50,771 nt of DNA, from positions 516,483 through 567,253 of the forward strand of contig BMAT01013151.1 of NCBI GenBank assembly GCA_019649035.1, given 5' to 3'. Made by a program: the position numbers and the translations under genes. The DNA comes from Elysia marginata. Its lineage: Eukaryota; Mollusca; Gastropoda; Plakobranchidae. Numbering within the stretch: the stretch's first letter is position 1; the number at the start of each line of letters is the position of its first letter. The notes beneath the pieces are model-generated. The model was not told the origin of the DNA and made no database searches. It was given only the letters and a program-made list of their open reading frames with translations. Of this stretch, positions 48,901-50,771 are shown in pieces.

Positions 48901-50414
48901 GTTGACAGAGTAAAACATTTCTGCACCAAATGTATTTACTCAAAACGACCTTGTGTCACAGCCTCATGTATGTTGGCTAAAATTTCACTTTCTTCACCAC
49001 CTGCAGGAATCAGTGTTCATAATGGCAATAAAAATACTTTGGTCTTATAAAATTCCCGCTTCATGCCAATGAGTGAAAAATTAGCTTCAGTTCCAGTAAT
49101 GGAAAACCATCTACACTCCTAGCTTTCACAACATCATATGCAATATTACATCAAAAGATTGTACATTAATTTTATTCAAATGACATATGCCTTATACAAC
49201 TAAAATTATTACCTTTGAACGAAATATAATATAATTGCTTATATTATTAGAACCAGCTATCTTTGCTATGTAAGATTCAGCATCCCTTCCCCCTAAAAAA
49301 ATAAATAAATAAAAATGGCATACTTAAAGATGGAGGATTCCTCTGTGGATTTGCGCTCTGTACAAGACACTTATTACAGATTACAGCTTACAGATACTTT
49401 GTTTTCTAATCAGGCTGAAAACAAATGGCAGAAACAGAAACATAGTGACATTTGATAAGCACCCGATACAATTTGAGGCTTCAAATAAAGAATAATTGAA
49501 CAGAGGCTAATTTTGAGAGATTTGACCTTGTTTGGGATCGTTTGGTTAAAAAAAAAGTTGGGTTAGAAAGGCATTAACTATTGCAACTTAATTTAAATGA
49601 TAACTTACAAATTTTCCAGAGAGAGTTCTCTCTAGCTTGCCCACCATGTATCCTCCTCTGAAGAGAGACGTCCACAAATTGCTGCGTAGAATGTCATGCT
49701 CAGATGATTCCTCTCCAACCATTTGGCATTCTTGAGGTACAACTAGTTGTGGTGGGTGAAATACAAACAAATAAAAAAACAACATGGGCCCATGACAATG
49801 ACTGAATAAAGATTGGGCCATTTCACGCAAAAAATTAAAATATTTGGTTTGAATAAGTTTAAATAATTCTAGATTAGCATTCTCTCATTAGAAGAGACCA
49901 ATCTTATCTAGATAATATTTTTTCTTGGGTAAATCAACTTACATCAAACTAATAACATTCAATGGGAAAGGTTGAAAATATAAATTAACAAGATTAGTAA
50001 TTATAAAAAGAAAAATCTAACAAAAAGGAAACATCTTTATGAAGTTTAAAAAGGTCAGCTTTGCAATTTTCATATGGCATGAATATGAGATGCGTATGGA
50101 TCAAATTGTTTCGGTAAACATTTACAAAATTTAAAAACATATGTAGTTATAGGAGACAAAAAATGTTTTCATAAATGTTAAAGCAAAAAAAAATAATTTT
50201 TTATGAAATTGAAAAATGACACCTTAGCAGTTCTAATACAATAAAAATGTGAAATGCATATATAGATTTAGATGTAGGACGAACAAAAGATGCAGGCCTT
50301 ACTAGGGTTTGAACTTAAGGTGGCACCAGAGAGTTGGCCCAGCACTTTAACCAGACCAAGATGGAGATCTGACAGCCATGAGTTCTGTGTGTCTGGTGTA
50401 CCGTGTGCTGTGAC
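13018..50414 (-). CDS. ZZEF1: ZZEF1, C-terminal part: 41 exons, 5' end beyond window
   Basis: Seen: 41 exons join on the minus strand without a phase break, giving 1,821 residues and a TGA stop at 13020-13018. All introns are GT-AG except one GC-AG. Residues about 544-590 form one ZZ zinc finger and about 592-645 a second. A block after the fingers reads SALQAYIHQHAWLLYASL, which matches my memory of the same place in vertebrate ZZEF1. Residues 1057-1256 form a charged disordered insert. Known: ZZEF1 is a large protein (about 2,960 residues in human) with EF-hand, DOC/APC10 and CUB regions before a ZZ pair; ZZ domains of this type can read histone H3 tails. Its cellular role is poorly defined. 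Inferred: the C-terminal tail after the fingers (about 1,180 residues) is slightly longer than the human one, largely explained by the acidic insert. The N-terminal half lies beyond 50771. Exon joins were made by eye and need transcript support. Confidence 0.9.
13663..13723. repeat. Hairpin repeat, copy B (inverted relative to A)
   Basis: Arms 13663-13683 and 13703-13723 pair at 18 of 21 positions, loop 19 bases. The loop matches that of copy A better when reverse-complemented, so the copies are in opposite orientation. Outer bases CTGACCGG and the reverse complement CTGCCCGC extend the stem. In the last ZZEF1 intron. Confidence 0.7.
14363..14425 (-). CDS. ZZEF1: ZZEF1 exon 40 of window
   Basis: 21 codons: EWGIAEEYLAALSDIHPILF then Q. 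Phase 0 at both ends, donor GTAAGT. Confidence 0.88.
15505..15711 (-). CDS. ZZEF1: ZZEF1 exon 39 of window
   Basis: 69 codons, phase 0 both ends: SKAKPDIDLSLLKPLWELYQ, then SMTTKHSDQASMISGTSGAG and FQPAVMRALTTLFLHTENLA. Donor GTGAGT. Residues 1658-1726. Confidence 0.9.
16050..16188 (-). mobile_element. tRNA-derived SINE
   Basis: On the minus strand a tRNA-like head carries GGTTCAATCGTATGGTAG and a B box GGGTTTGATTCCC (16155-16143), followed by a tRNA-unrelated body with GTCCACTTGTACCCAGCTAA. Same strand as ZZEF1, in its intron between exons 39 and 38. The ends are approximate. Confidence 0.6.
16268..16403 (-). CDS. ZZEF1: ZZEF1 exon 38 of window
   Basis: SLPLGHLWTSLVYVACKQPG, then TQRLKVINLMLKIVALQGKA and NCDNE, phase 0 before GTAAGT. 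Residues 1612-1657. Confidence 0.88.
16814..16967 (-). CDS. ZZEF1: ZZEF1 exon 37 of window
   Basis: DSLFYRFCLEDYDPDISNYW, then GYKFTVTPGICDSFETGHTI and LKAVLSSTVA. WGYKFTVTP is characteristic of a galactose-binding or jelly-roll type beta sandwich; that fold call is an inference. Donor GTTTGT. Residues 1561-1611. Confidence 0.88.
17307..17422 (-). CDS. ZZEF1: ZZEF1 exon 36 of window
   Basis: CATAEDDILKFSDSQKLGST, then SHMFCGSSPAKWSSFSLP and a split Gly codon before GTATGT. Together with exons 35 and 37 it forms a beta-rich block (FDSR…LYFSD style) whose fold I cannot name with certainty. Confidence 0.85.
17461..17518 (-). repeat. CR1/L2-like 3' tail fragment
   Basis: Minus strand reads GTGAATTTGGCACTATATAA, resembling the conserved 3' tails of L2/CR1-mobilised elements that end in CTATATAAAT-(ATT)n. 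Short and partial. Confidence 0.35.
18422..18434 (-). repeat. Run of 13 G beside a donor site
   Basis: Poly-C on plus, poly-G on the ZZEF1 sense strand, starting 6 bases inside the intron after exon 35. Confidence 0.9.
18441..18637 (-). CDS. ZZEF1: ZZEF1 exon 35 of window
   Basis: VVDKVIHLCDAASLVPIAFT, then AAQFMEELKLQAVTCESSHN and YTLADKKKGQIQLPGASYLT. The donor GTTTGT is followed at once by a run of 13 G on the coding strand. Residues 1457-1521. Confidence 0.9.
19153..19329 (-). CDS. ZZEF1: ZZEF1 exon 34 of window
   Basis: VNLAMCVLYARHTLTSLLAH, then WPDNGPPINSSLMGCKDVNQ and IPSVLDLLHKIDSQFFFSK. Phase 0 at both ends, donor GTAAGT. Residues 1398-1456. Confidence 0.9.
20003..20036. repeat. 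GAA/GGA microsatellite
   Basis: Imperfect (AGA)n/(GGA)n purine run just downstream of ZZEF1 exon 33 on the minus strand, where it reads as TTC repeats. Confidence 0.85.
20070..20241 (-). CDS. ZZEF1: ZZEF1 exon 33 of window
   Basis: TLKVAEDEMGDNPQNLFQQQ, then EMLAQEISERQRGKSAQLLK and KELEKHGRAGPRDSLHK. Long charged helix, likely coiled coil. The donor is GTGGGG, weak apart from the AAG before it. Residues 1340-1397. Confidence 0.85.
20819..20920 (-). CDS. ZZEF1: ZZEF1 exon 32 of window
   Basis: KESSDDEQKDTLFNDSIYID then KGIAGHTSREKVN and a split Arg codon before GTAAGT. Residues 1306-1339. Confidence 0.85.
20982..21183. repeat. 38-bp tandem repeat, five copies
   Basis: Units begin CAGACTTTGTACAG and end ACAAATTTTCCCT; four of five are 38 bases and one is 36. 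A partial sixth follows. Located in the ZZEF1 intron 61 bases upstream of exon 32 on the minus strand. Confidence 0.9.
21553..21600 (-). CDS. ZZEF1: ZZEF1 exon 31 of window
   Basis: A 48-base exon, CGEEKEKRLADFIKK and a split Trp codon, donor GTAAGT. Residues 1290-1305. Confidence 0.8.
21804..21900 (+). mobile_element. Tigger-like terminal sequence, single end
   Basis: TA then CAGTGGGACCTTACTAGTCA. Inner TTTCCTGACTATCAG is a partial inverted partner of CTAGTCAGGAAA, giving a foldback. The opposite terminus was not found. Confidence 0.4.
22240..22340 (-). CDS. ZZEF1: ZZEF1 exon 30 of window
   Basis: DMHTQLDIAYPVLHAICAMN, then NGDTEEILKSIAQ and a split Asn codon. It resembles a UBA-like helical segment, which I cannot confirm. 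Residues 1257-1289. Confidence 0.85.
22465..22667 (+). mobile_element. SINE/LINE 3' end with (ATT)n tail
   Basis: TGTAAAGCGCTCTAAGCATC and GGTAAAGCGCTATTTAAA followed by (TTA)n at about 22647-22667. This is the hallmark 3' tail of CR1/L2-type LINEs and SINEs that use their machinery. The 5' side runs into poly-T and TA repeats. Confidence 0.6.
23265..23864 (-). CDS. ZZEF1: ZZEF1 exon 29: 200-codon acidic/basic insert
   Basis: The largest exon, phase 0 at both ends. After VLSLMWYTHDGST come about 25 residues rich in Lys, then a run of Asp/Asn (for example DNDNDDNDDNDDDYDPY), then Ser/Glu-rich sequence, and finally EEEEMWNNLKLEPGFKEFLK. Composition predicts disorder; the Lys block could act as a nuclear localisation signal, which is an inference. 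Donor GTAGGT. Residues 1057-1256. Confidence 0.85.
25023..25216 (-). CDS. ZZEF1: ZZEF1 exon 28 of window
   Basis: EELSVETLWVLSLVLKVLNR, then CFQSETLMAAVGKNVFSKNF and VQCLVSLCCKGTGLNQSWLL, ending KDLE. Helical-repeat-like. Donor GTTAGA. Residues 992-1056. Confidence 0.85.
25808..25919 (-). CDS. ZZEF1: ZZEF1 exon 27 of window
   Basis: VKDQQVSCRADVADVLESES, then IDKFVLFAIDIMSRIQN and a split Gly codon before GTAATA. Residues 955-991. Confidence 0.85.
26438..26569 (-). CDS. ZZEF1: ZZEF1 exon 26, with duplicated acceptor
   Basis: VLTTGALVDYTYTSLESQSG, then VVLKHFPDKCQTLVIDLKTR and KRHI. Phase 0. Looks like a small beta domain. The 3' splice site is present twice, 31 bases apart; use of the farther copy would add 31 bases and break the frame. 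Residues 911-954. Confidence 0.8.
26554..26615. repeat. 31-bp tandem duplication over a splice acceptor
   Basis: CACCAGTTGTTAAAACCTTT and the bases after it recur at 26585 with a period of 31. On the minus strand each copy ends in TTTTCAAAG then GTTTTAAC, so the exon 26 acceptor is doubled. Confidence 0.9.
27105..27158 (-). CDS. ZZEF1: ZZEF1 exon 25 of window
   Basis: An 18-codon exon: NVQPSSIFPMFVIAGFPE, phase 0 at both ends, donor GTATAT. Joins directly to exon 26 in a coherent beta-rich stretch. Confidence 0.8.
27326..27390. repeat. CAT/CGT trinucleotide repeat
   Basis: Imperfect (ATC)n with an internal (GTC)n block, in the ZZEF1 intron between exons 24 and 25. The poly-Met/Thr reading on the minus strand is only a by-product of the repeat. 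Confidence 0.9.
27989..28106 (-). CDS. ZZEF1: ZZEF1 exon 24 of window
   Basis: SGLEWACSVARMLEMLLGAH, then QWQQAIQQHVSQCIQGLKH, phase 0 before GTGAGA. Residues 853-892. Confidence 0.85.
28107..28776 (-). other. ZZEF1 intron left of LINE
   Basis: AT-rich, no exon, repeat or RNA gene recognised. Confidence 0.5.
28787..30090 (-). mobile_element. 5'-truncated LINE with intact reverse transcriptase frame
   Basis: The minus-strand frame is open from the 5' junction at 30090 to TGA at 28791-28789, 433 codons. Reverse transcriptase motifs in order: IDYTKAFDRV (A), GVRQGCVLSPDLF (B), YADDTVLIA (C, catalytic Asp pair), KYLGTIIT (E). After them come the thumb and the C-terminal tail with LYGCEAWTI and FLGHVMRREKLEH common to endonuclease-reverse transcriptase LINEs. 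The endonuclease domain is missing because of 5' truncation. AACAAATGAT flanks both sides (28777-28786 and 30091-30100) as target-site duplication. The stop lies two bases from the 3' junction, so there is practically no 3' UTR. Same strand as ZZEF1, in the intron between exons 23 and 24. RTE- or Jockey-group assignment is open. It cannot move on its own. Confidence 0.9.
30207..30328 (-). CDS. ZZEF1: ZZEF1 exon 23 of window
   Basis: MADISTQSMGSAEAKAATSA, then SVTGQQTVAHLFSFGAKAFE and a split Arg codon before GTAAAT. An Ala/Ser-rich linker runs into a hydrophobic segment. Its 3' end lies 106 bases upstream of the LINE insertion. Residues 813-852. Confidence 0.85.
30615..30696 (-). CDS. ZZEF1: ZZEF1 exon 22 of window
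   Basis: GDQGHELNTHHLALQLMGRL then LAHSDTR, phase 0 before GTAAGT. Residues 785-812. Confidence 0.85.
30697..33149 (-). other. 2.45-kb ZZEF1 intron, possible unrecognised insertion
   Basis: No open reading frame of interest. About 31.0-32.3 kb is T/G-rich on plus and contains GGAAATAAAGTGATTTTGGT near its end, resembling the polyadenylation end of an LTR or a transcript. I could not find TG…CA ends with a target duplication. Confidence 0.3.
33150..33220 (-). CDS. ZZEF1: ZZEF1 exon 21 of window
   Basis: EHTSECGYNFCTEDFLNRLL then KVS and a split Arg codon before GTATCT. Residues 762-784. Confidence 0.85.
33830..33942 (-). CDS. ZZEF1: ZZEF1 exon 20 of window
   Basis: GEGEEVPLEKRRERTFAMHS, then QERIMGLLGAVMPSKSKK. 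Basic linker followed by a hydrophobic helix; phase 0 before GTCAGT. Residues 724-761. Confidence 0.85.
34214..34246. other. Assembly gap, 33 N, next to poly-C
   Basis: 33 N followed by 19 C. The gap length is probably unreliable. Sequence 34280-34770 beyond it is GC-richer than the rest of the intron and could be a repeat I do not recognise. Confidence 1.
34779..35012 (-). CDS. ZZEF1: ZZEF1 exon 19 of window
   Basis: VPVKTNPSCSSALQAYIHQH, then AWLLYASLTLTLSDAVYSQE and a Gln/Cys-rich helix with QLQQQCLDQAIYCLDQ. This post-ZZ block is the part most reminiscent of vertebrate ZZEF1. Donor GTTAGT. Residues 646-723. Confidence 0.9.
35373..35416 (-). CDS. ZZEF1: ZZEF1 exon 18: end of second ZZ finger
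   Basis: A 44-base exon encoding HTDKHDVTKIPMTK. Its two His residues complete the second zinc cluster. Both junctions split codons. Residues 631-645. Confidence 0.85.
35731..35844 (-). CDS. ZZEF1: ZZEF1 exon 17: second ZZ zinc finger
   Basis: YKCNTCQGFIVSSRIHCNEC then DDFDLCLGCHVKQKFPPG. Cysteine ligands are visible as CNTC, CNEC and CLGC. It follows the first finger directly, giving the tandem ZZ pair that identifies ZZEF1. Donor GTGAGT. Residues 593-630. Confidence 0.95.
36459..36652 (-). CDS. ZZEF1: ZZEF1 exon 16: first ZZ zinc finger
   Basis: AFKWFIARFSDVLDVEIT leads into the first ZZ finger. Visible metal ligands: the pair in CDGC, the pair in CLQC, the pair in CTAC, and the His residues of HQDTHEIVH. 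The ZZ signature RYRCLQCVDMDLC is intact. The finger ends at a Val codon split before GTATGT. ZZ domains bind two zinc ions and recognise short peptides such as histone or SUMO tails. Confidence 0.95.
36820..37280 (+). pseudogene. LINE ribonuclease H remnant
   Basis: Plus-strand frame with QWILGHSNIEVNEKAENLAK, matching the C-terminal ribonuclease H motif (WxPGHxxxxGNExADxLAK) of non-LTR retrotransposons, then YQEAKKMIK. After TAA at about 37150, frame-shifted LRTGPNRLANV matches the usual segment after RNase H in such elements. Antisense to ZZEF1, between exons 15 and 16. No reverse transcriptase left. Confidence 0.75.
37380..38040 (+). repeat. Purine-rich intronic tract with degenerate internal repeats
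   Basis: Strong purine bias on plus (A and G) over about 650 bases. ATGAAGTGTAAAAG recurs at about 37381 and 37512; GATAAGGATGGAG recurs at about 37570 and 37725; AAAAGTTGTGAAA recurs at about 37619 and 37782. On the ZZEF1 sense strand it is pyrimidine-rich and lies just upstream of exon 16's intron centre. Confidence 0.55.
38082..38233 (-). CDS. ZZEF1: ZZEF1 exon 15 of window
   Basis: TVKMRDICTAEVKEEEELEE, then YNLYMNWFKEVAGDFDSWMS and RMNDSNCDKK. The donor GTTTTT is weak but the phase 0 join to exon 16 is clean. Residues 478-528. Confidence 0.8.
38944..39007 (-). CDS. ZZEF1: ZZEF1 exon 14 of window
   Basis: PYDLSFIHEMQLPQLFMNFA then K plus one base. The acceptor is preceded by a strong pyrimidine tract. 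Residues 457-477. Confidence 0.85.
39193..39348 (-). CDS. ZZEF1: ZZEF1 exon 13 of window
   Basis: 52 codons, phase 0 at both ends. ISKFGVLNISQPVKMNRRWQ is followed by FSHFQALIYSTISFQERANY and KNFLKLSQFCRK. Donor GTATTT. Residues 405-456. Confidence 0.85.
39675..39741 (-). CDS. ZZEF1: ZZEF1 exon 12 of window
   Basis: KKAPAYDILQCILLHLLDVE then WQ, amphipathic helix, phase 0 before GTAGGC. Residues 382-404. Confidence 0.85.
39945..39974. repeat. (TG)n microsatellite
   Basis: About 15 uninterrupted TG units in a ZZEF1 intron. Confidence 0.95.
40622..40646. other. Poly-T run ending in a 3-N gap
   Basis: 22 T followed by NNN, probably a low-quality or unresolved homopolymer junction. Confidence 0.95.
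40986..41167 (-). CDS. ZZEF1: ZZEF1 exon 11 of window
   Basis: IPVVLYFREMSAYQHQFARH continuing to YADGLDGCGLSQEARVRSGY and TLIRRFVDAFRQNEG. A long conserved-looking helical block, ending two bases into a Ser codon before GTAATA. Residues 322-381. Confidence 0.9.
42271..42316. repeat. Perfect 23-bp tandem duplication
   Basis: TTGTCACAAAGTTGAACATT plus TCT, twice head to tail, in a ZZEF1 intron. Confidence 0.9.
42452..42560 (-). CDS. ZZEF1: ZZEF1 exon 10 of window
   Basis: VHQMLQERSKFASAISEVYM, then FSAEMLRVMSDNDPFQ, phase 0 before the weak donor GTCTGT. Residues 285-321. Confidence 0.85.
43049..43125 (-). CDS. ZZEF1: ZZEF1 exon 9 of window, GC donor
   Basis: SEGMEKFPSFRLVMEFVQDP then VWTAER. 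The exon ends in AG followed by GCAAGT, a classic GC-AG donor context. No GT donor keeps the frame at this place. Residues 260-284. Confidence 0.8.
43670..43735 (-). CDS. ZZEF1: ZZEF1 exon 8 of window
   Basis: A 22-codon exon, phase 0 at both ends: MRSKFYKQMIMKKSGNKQPV then LW, before GTAAGA. The phase matches only this frame; the other two frames either stop or break the next junction. Residues 238-259. Confidence 0.8.
43984..44057 (-). CDS. ZZEF1: ZZEF1 exon 7 of window, parent of decayed exon copies
   Basis: ELFSSKALYLMRFAGLTKVQ followed by LRQE, phase 0 into exon 8, donor GTCAGT. Residues 213-237. Degenerate copies of this exon lie just upstream in the same intron, at 44119-44178 and 44229-44278. 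Only this copy keeps the frame and the donor. Confidence 0.85.
44005..44460. repeat. Decayed tandem copies of ZZEF1 exon 7 and flank
   Basis: A unit of about 110 bases holding most of exon 7 and its upstream intron recurs: the functional copy from 44008, copy 2 from 44119, copy 3 from 44229 (truncated at 44278) and a partial fourth at 44388-44458 that keeps only the intron flank. GGTACAAAGCC marks copies 1 to 3. Copy 2 lost a base in the coding part and reads out of frame. Confidence 0.8.
44279..44387. repeat. Insert in exon-copy array, related to 42.9 kb
   Basis: TTGCACTACCTCAATTTTAC and the preceding CTTGAACAAGTTACTGTTTC resemble 42898-42957 (TTGCAATACCTCAAATTTA, CTTAAACAACTTTCCGTTTC). A dispersed intron-to-intron copy. 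Confidence 0.55.
44973..45036 (-). CDS. ZZEF1: ZZEF1 exon 6 of window
   Basis: ASERQRWNAQEDQKKESEAD, highly charged, probably helical or coiled. Ends one base into a codon before GTATTG. Residues 192-212. Confidence 0.8.
45376..45455 (-). CDS. ZZEF1: ZZEF1 exon 5 of window
   Basis: Starts with two bases closing a Leu codon, then NNDLTGEVSEGILQAFNVAE, and ends SVRLPL in phase 0 before GTATGT. Residues 165-191. Confidence 0.85.
45671..47038 (-). mobile_element. Mariner element, full length but broken
   Basis: 1,368 bases with TA on both sides (45669-45670, 47039-47040). Left end CGTGGGACGTCCGAAAAGAA, right end reverse complement CGAGGGACGTCCAAAAAGAA. The matches run on for about 30 bases. The minus strand carries a mariner transposase in pieces. 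An N-terminal part at 46931-46614 holds QLRPSEIHKQIAKTYGEVL. A central part at 46299-46087 holds MFWDAKGVILLDILPQGQ, with the first catalytic Asp. C-terminal parts around 46090-45890 hold VVLQDDNATPHSA and AHSPDLAPSDFHLF, with the second and third Asp of the DD34D triad. Frameshifts and stops separate them, so it is non-autonomous today. It sits in the intron between ZZEF1 exons 4 and 5. Confidence 0.92.
47540..47667 (-). CDS. ZZEF1: ZZEF1 exon 4 of window
   Basis: Starts CRETKAKTQVRIGGIKVDEA and ends QALREDLEKF plus one base before GTAAGA. Residues 122-164. The intron downstream of it (lower coordinates) holds a mariner element. Confidence 0.85.
48065..48155 (-). mobile_element. Possible tRNA-derived SINE head
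   Basis: The minus strand shows GGTAGTGCACTTTGGACCAG and a B-box-like GATGTTTGAATCC about 35 bases on. The tail is followed by a duplicated GGAGAGGTGGAAG/GGAGAGGTGGAAA phrase. Weaker than the 16-kb SINE. Confidence 0.4.
48368..48498 (-). CDS. ZZEF1: ZZEF1 exon 3 of window
   Basis: Phase 0 start at ATSDDSRAHALLTEIVNVAA. It contains a Glu-rich stretch (QPEAEEEGND) and ends two bases into a Lys codon before GTAGGT. Residues 79-121. Confidence 0.8.
48499..49608 (-). other. ZZEF1 intron, no feature seen
   Basis: 1.1 kb of AT-rich sequence without recognised repeats or exons. Confidence 0.4.
49609..49730 (-). CDS. ZZEF1: ZZEF1 exon 2 of window
   Basis: Begins with two bases completing a split codon after a CTCAAG acceptor, then CQMVGEESSEHDILRSNLW, and ends LSGKF before GTAAGT. 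Residues 38-78. Confidence 0.8.
50303..50414 (-). CDS. ZZEF1: ZZEF1 exon 1 of window
   Basis: Most upstream exon I can support. It opens in phase 0 (VTAHGTPDTQNSWLSDLHLG) and ends one base into a codon before GTAAGG. Residues 1-37 of the partial protein. The next upstream exon is outside the window. Confidence 0.75.
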
Positions 50415-50614
50415 CTACAAAACCATTTGAAAAAGTCCAAAATCAAACAATAAGCAATAGATTAAATAAAAAGGCACTACTATAACTAATAATCAAATTC
50501 ACAATTTTATTACCTGAAGTATTCATAAATTTTGCTGTGATTTCTAGACTCCAAATTTAGCATCCATAAACCTCTCTTTGCTTCCACAAAAGTTTAAACA
50601 AAGAGGTACAGTCC

Positions 50615-50771
50615 AGTTCAGATATTTCAAGCATTGAAAGAACTGAAAAATTTTAGGCCTGTGTCAAATCTCCCATTCCTTTCCAAGATTTTAGAAAAAG
50701 TGGTACTTTTGCAATTGAAAAAAAATTATCAAAAAACAATCTTTTGGATAATTTTCAGTCTGCATATAGAG
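50615..50771 (+). mobile_element. CR1/Jockey-like LINE reverse transcriptase fragment, cut by window end
   Basis: Plus-strand frame with NFRPVSNLPFLSKILEKVV, the start of the reverse transcriptase domain in CR1/L2/Jockey LINEs. A frame change in the following A-run gives LSKNNLLDNFQSAYR in another frame, the next expected block. So the copy is frameshifted. It continues past 50771, antisense to ZZEF1 and upstream of exon 1 of the window. Confidence 0.8.

Overview
This is eukaryotic nuclear DNA from an animal: AT-rich, gene-poor per kilobase, with many short exons bounded by GT-AG introns. Abundant short interspersed elements with tRNA-like heads, (ATT)n-tailed repeats and the gene content suggest an invertebrate, most likely a lophotrochozoan such as a mollusc. 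The phylum is an inference from style, not proven by any marker here.

The dominant gene is on the minus strand from about 50.4 kb down to 13.0 kb. I could chain 41 exons with consistent splice phase into one open frame of 5,466 nt (1,821 codons plus a TGA stop). It has two adjacent ZZ-type zinc fingers followed by about 1,180 residues of helical, conserved-looking sequence. This is the C-terminal part of ZZEF1 (zinc finger ZZ-type and EF-hand domain protein 1); the N-terminal EF-hand, DOC/APC10 and CUB regions expected for the family lie beyond the right edge.

At the left, on the plus strand, are the last five exons of a second gene, ending at 6841. It encodes an acidic, Ser/Thr-rich, probably disordered tail that I do not recognise. 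The two genes converge tail to tail, and the roughly 6.2 kb between the two stop codons holds the probable 3' UTRs, a minisatellite, a Tc1-like transposase remnant and Tigger/pogo-like inverted-repeat ends.

Mobile DNA fills the ZZEF1 introns. There is a 5'-truncated LINE with an intact reverse-transcriptase frame and a perfect 10-bp target duplication (28787-30090). There is a full-length but broken mariner with TA-flanked terminal repeats (45671-47038), a LINE ribonuclease H remnant (about 36.8-37.2 kb) and a CR1/Jockey-like reverse-transcriptase piece at the right edge. tRNA-derived SINEs and several tandem repeats are also present. Two local duplications involve splicing units: a 31-bp duplication of a 3' splice site at 26.55 kb and a decayed multi-copy duplication of a whole exon at 44.0-44.46 kb.

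I see no operon, CRISPR array, biosynthetic cluster or other obviously new multi-gene system. The most unusual items are a conserved hairpin repeat present twice in opposite orientations, the exon duplication array, the duplicated acceptor and the large acidic insertion exon in ZZEF1. Two assembly gaps (34214-34246 and 40644-40646) are present.
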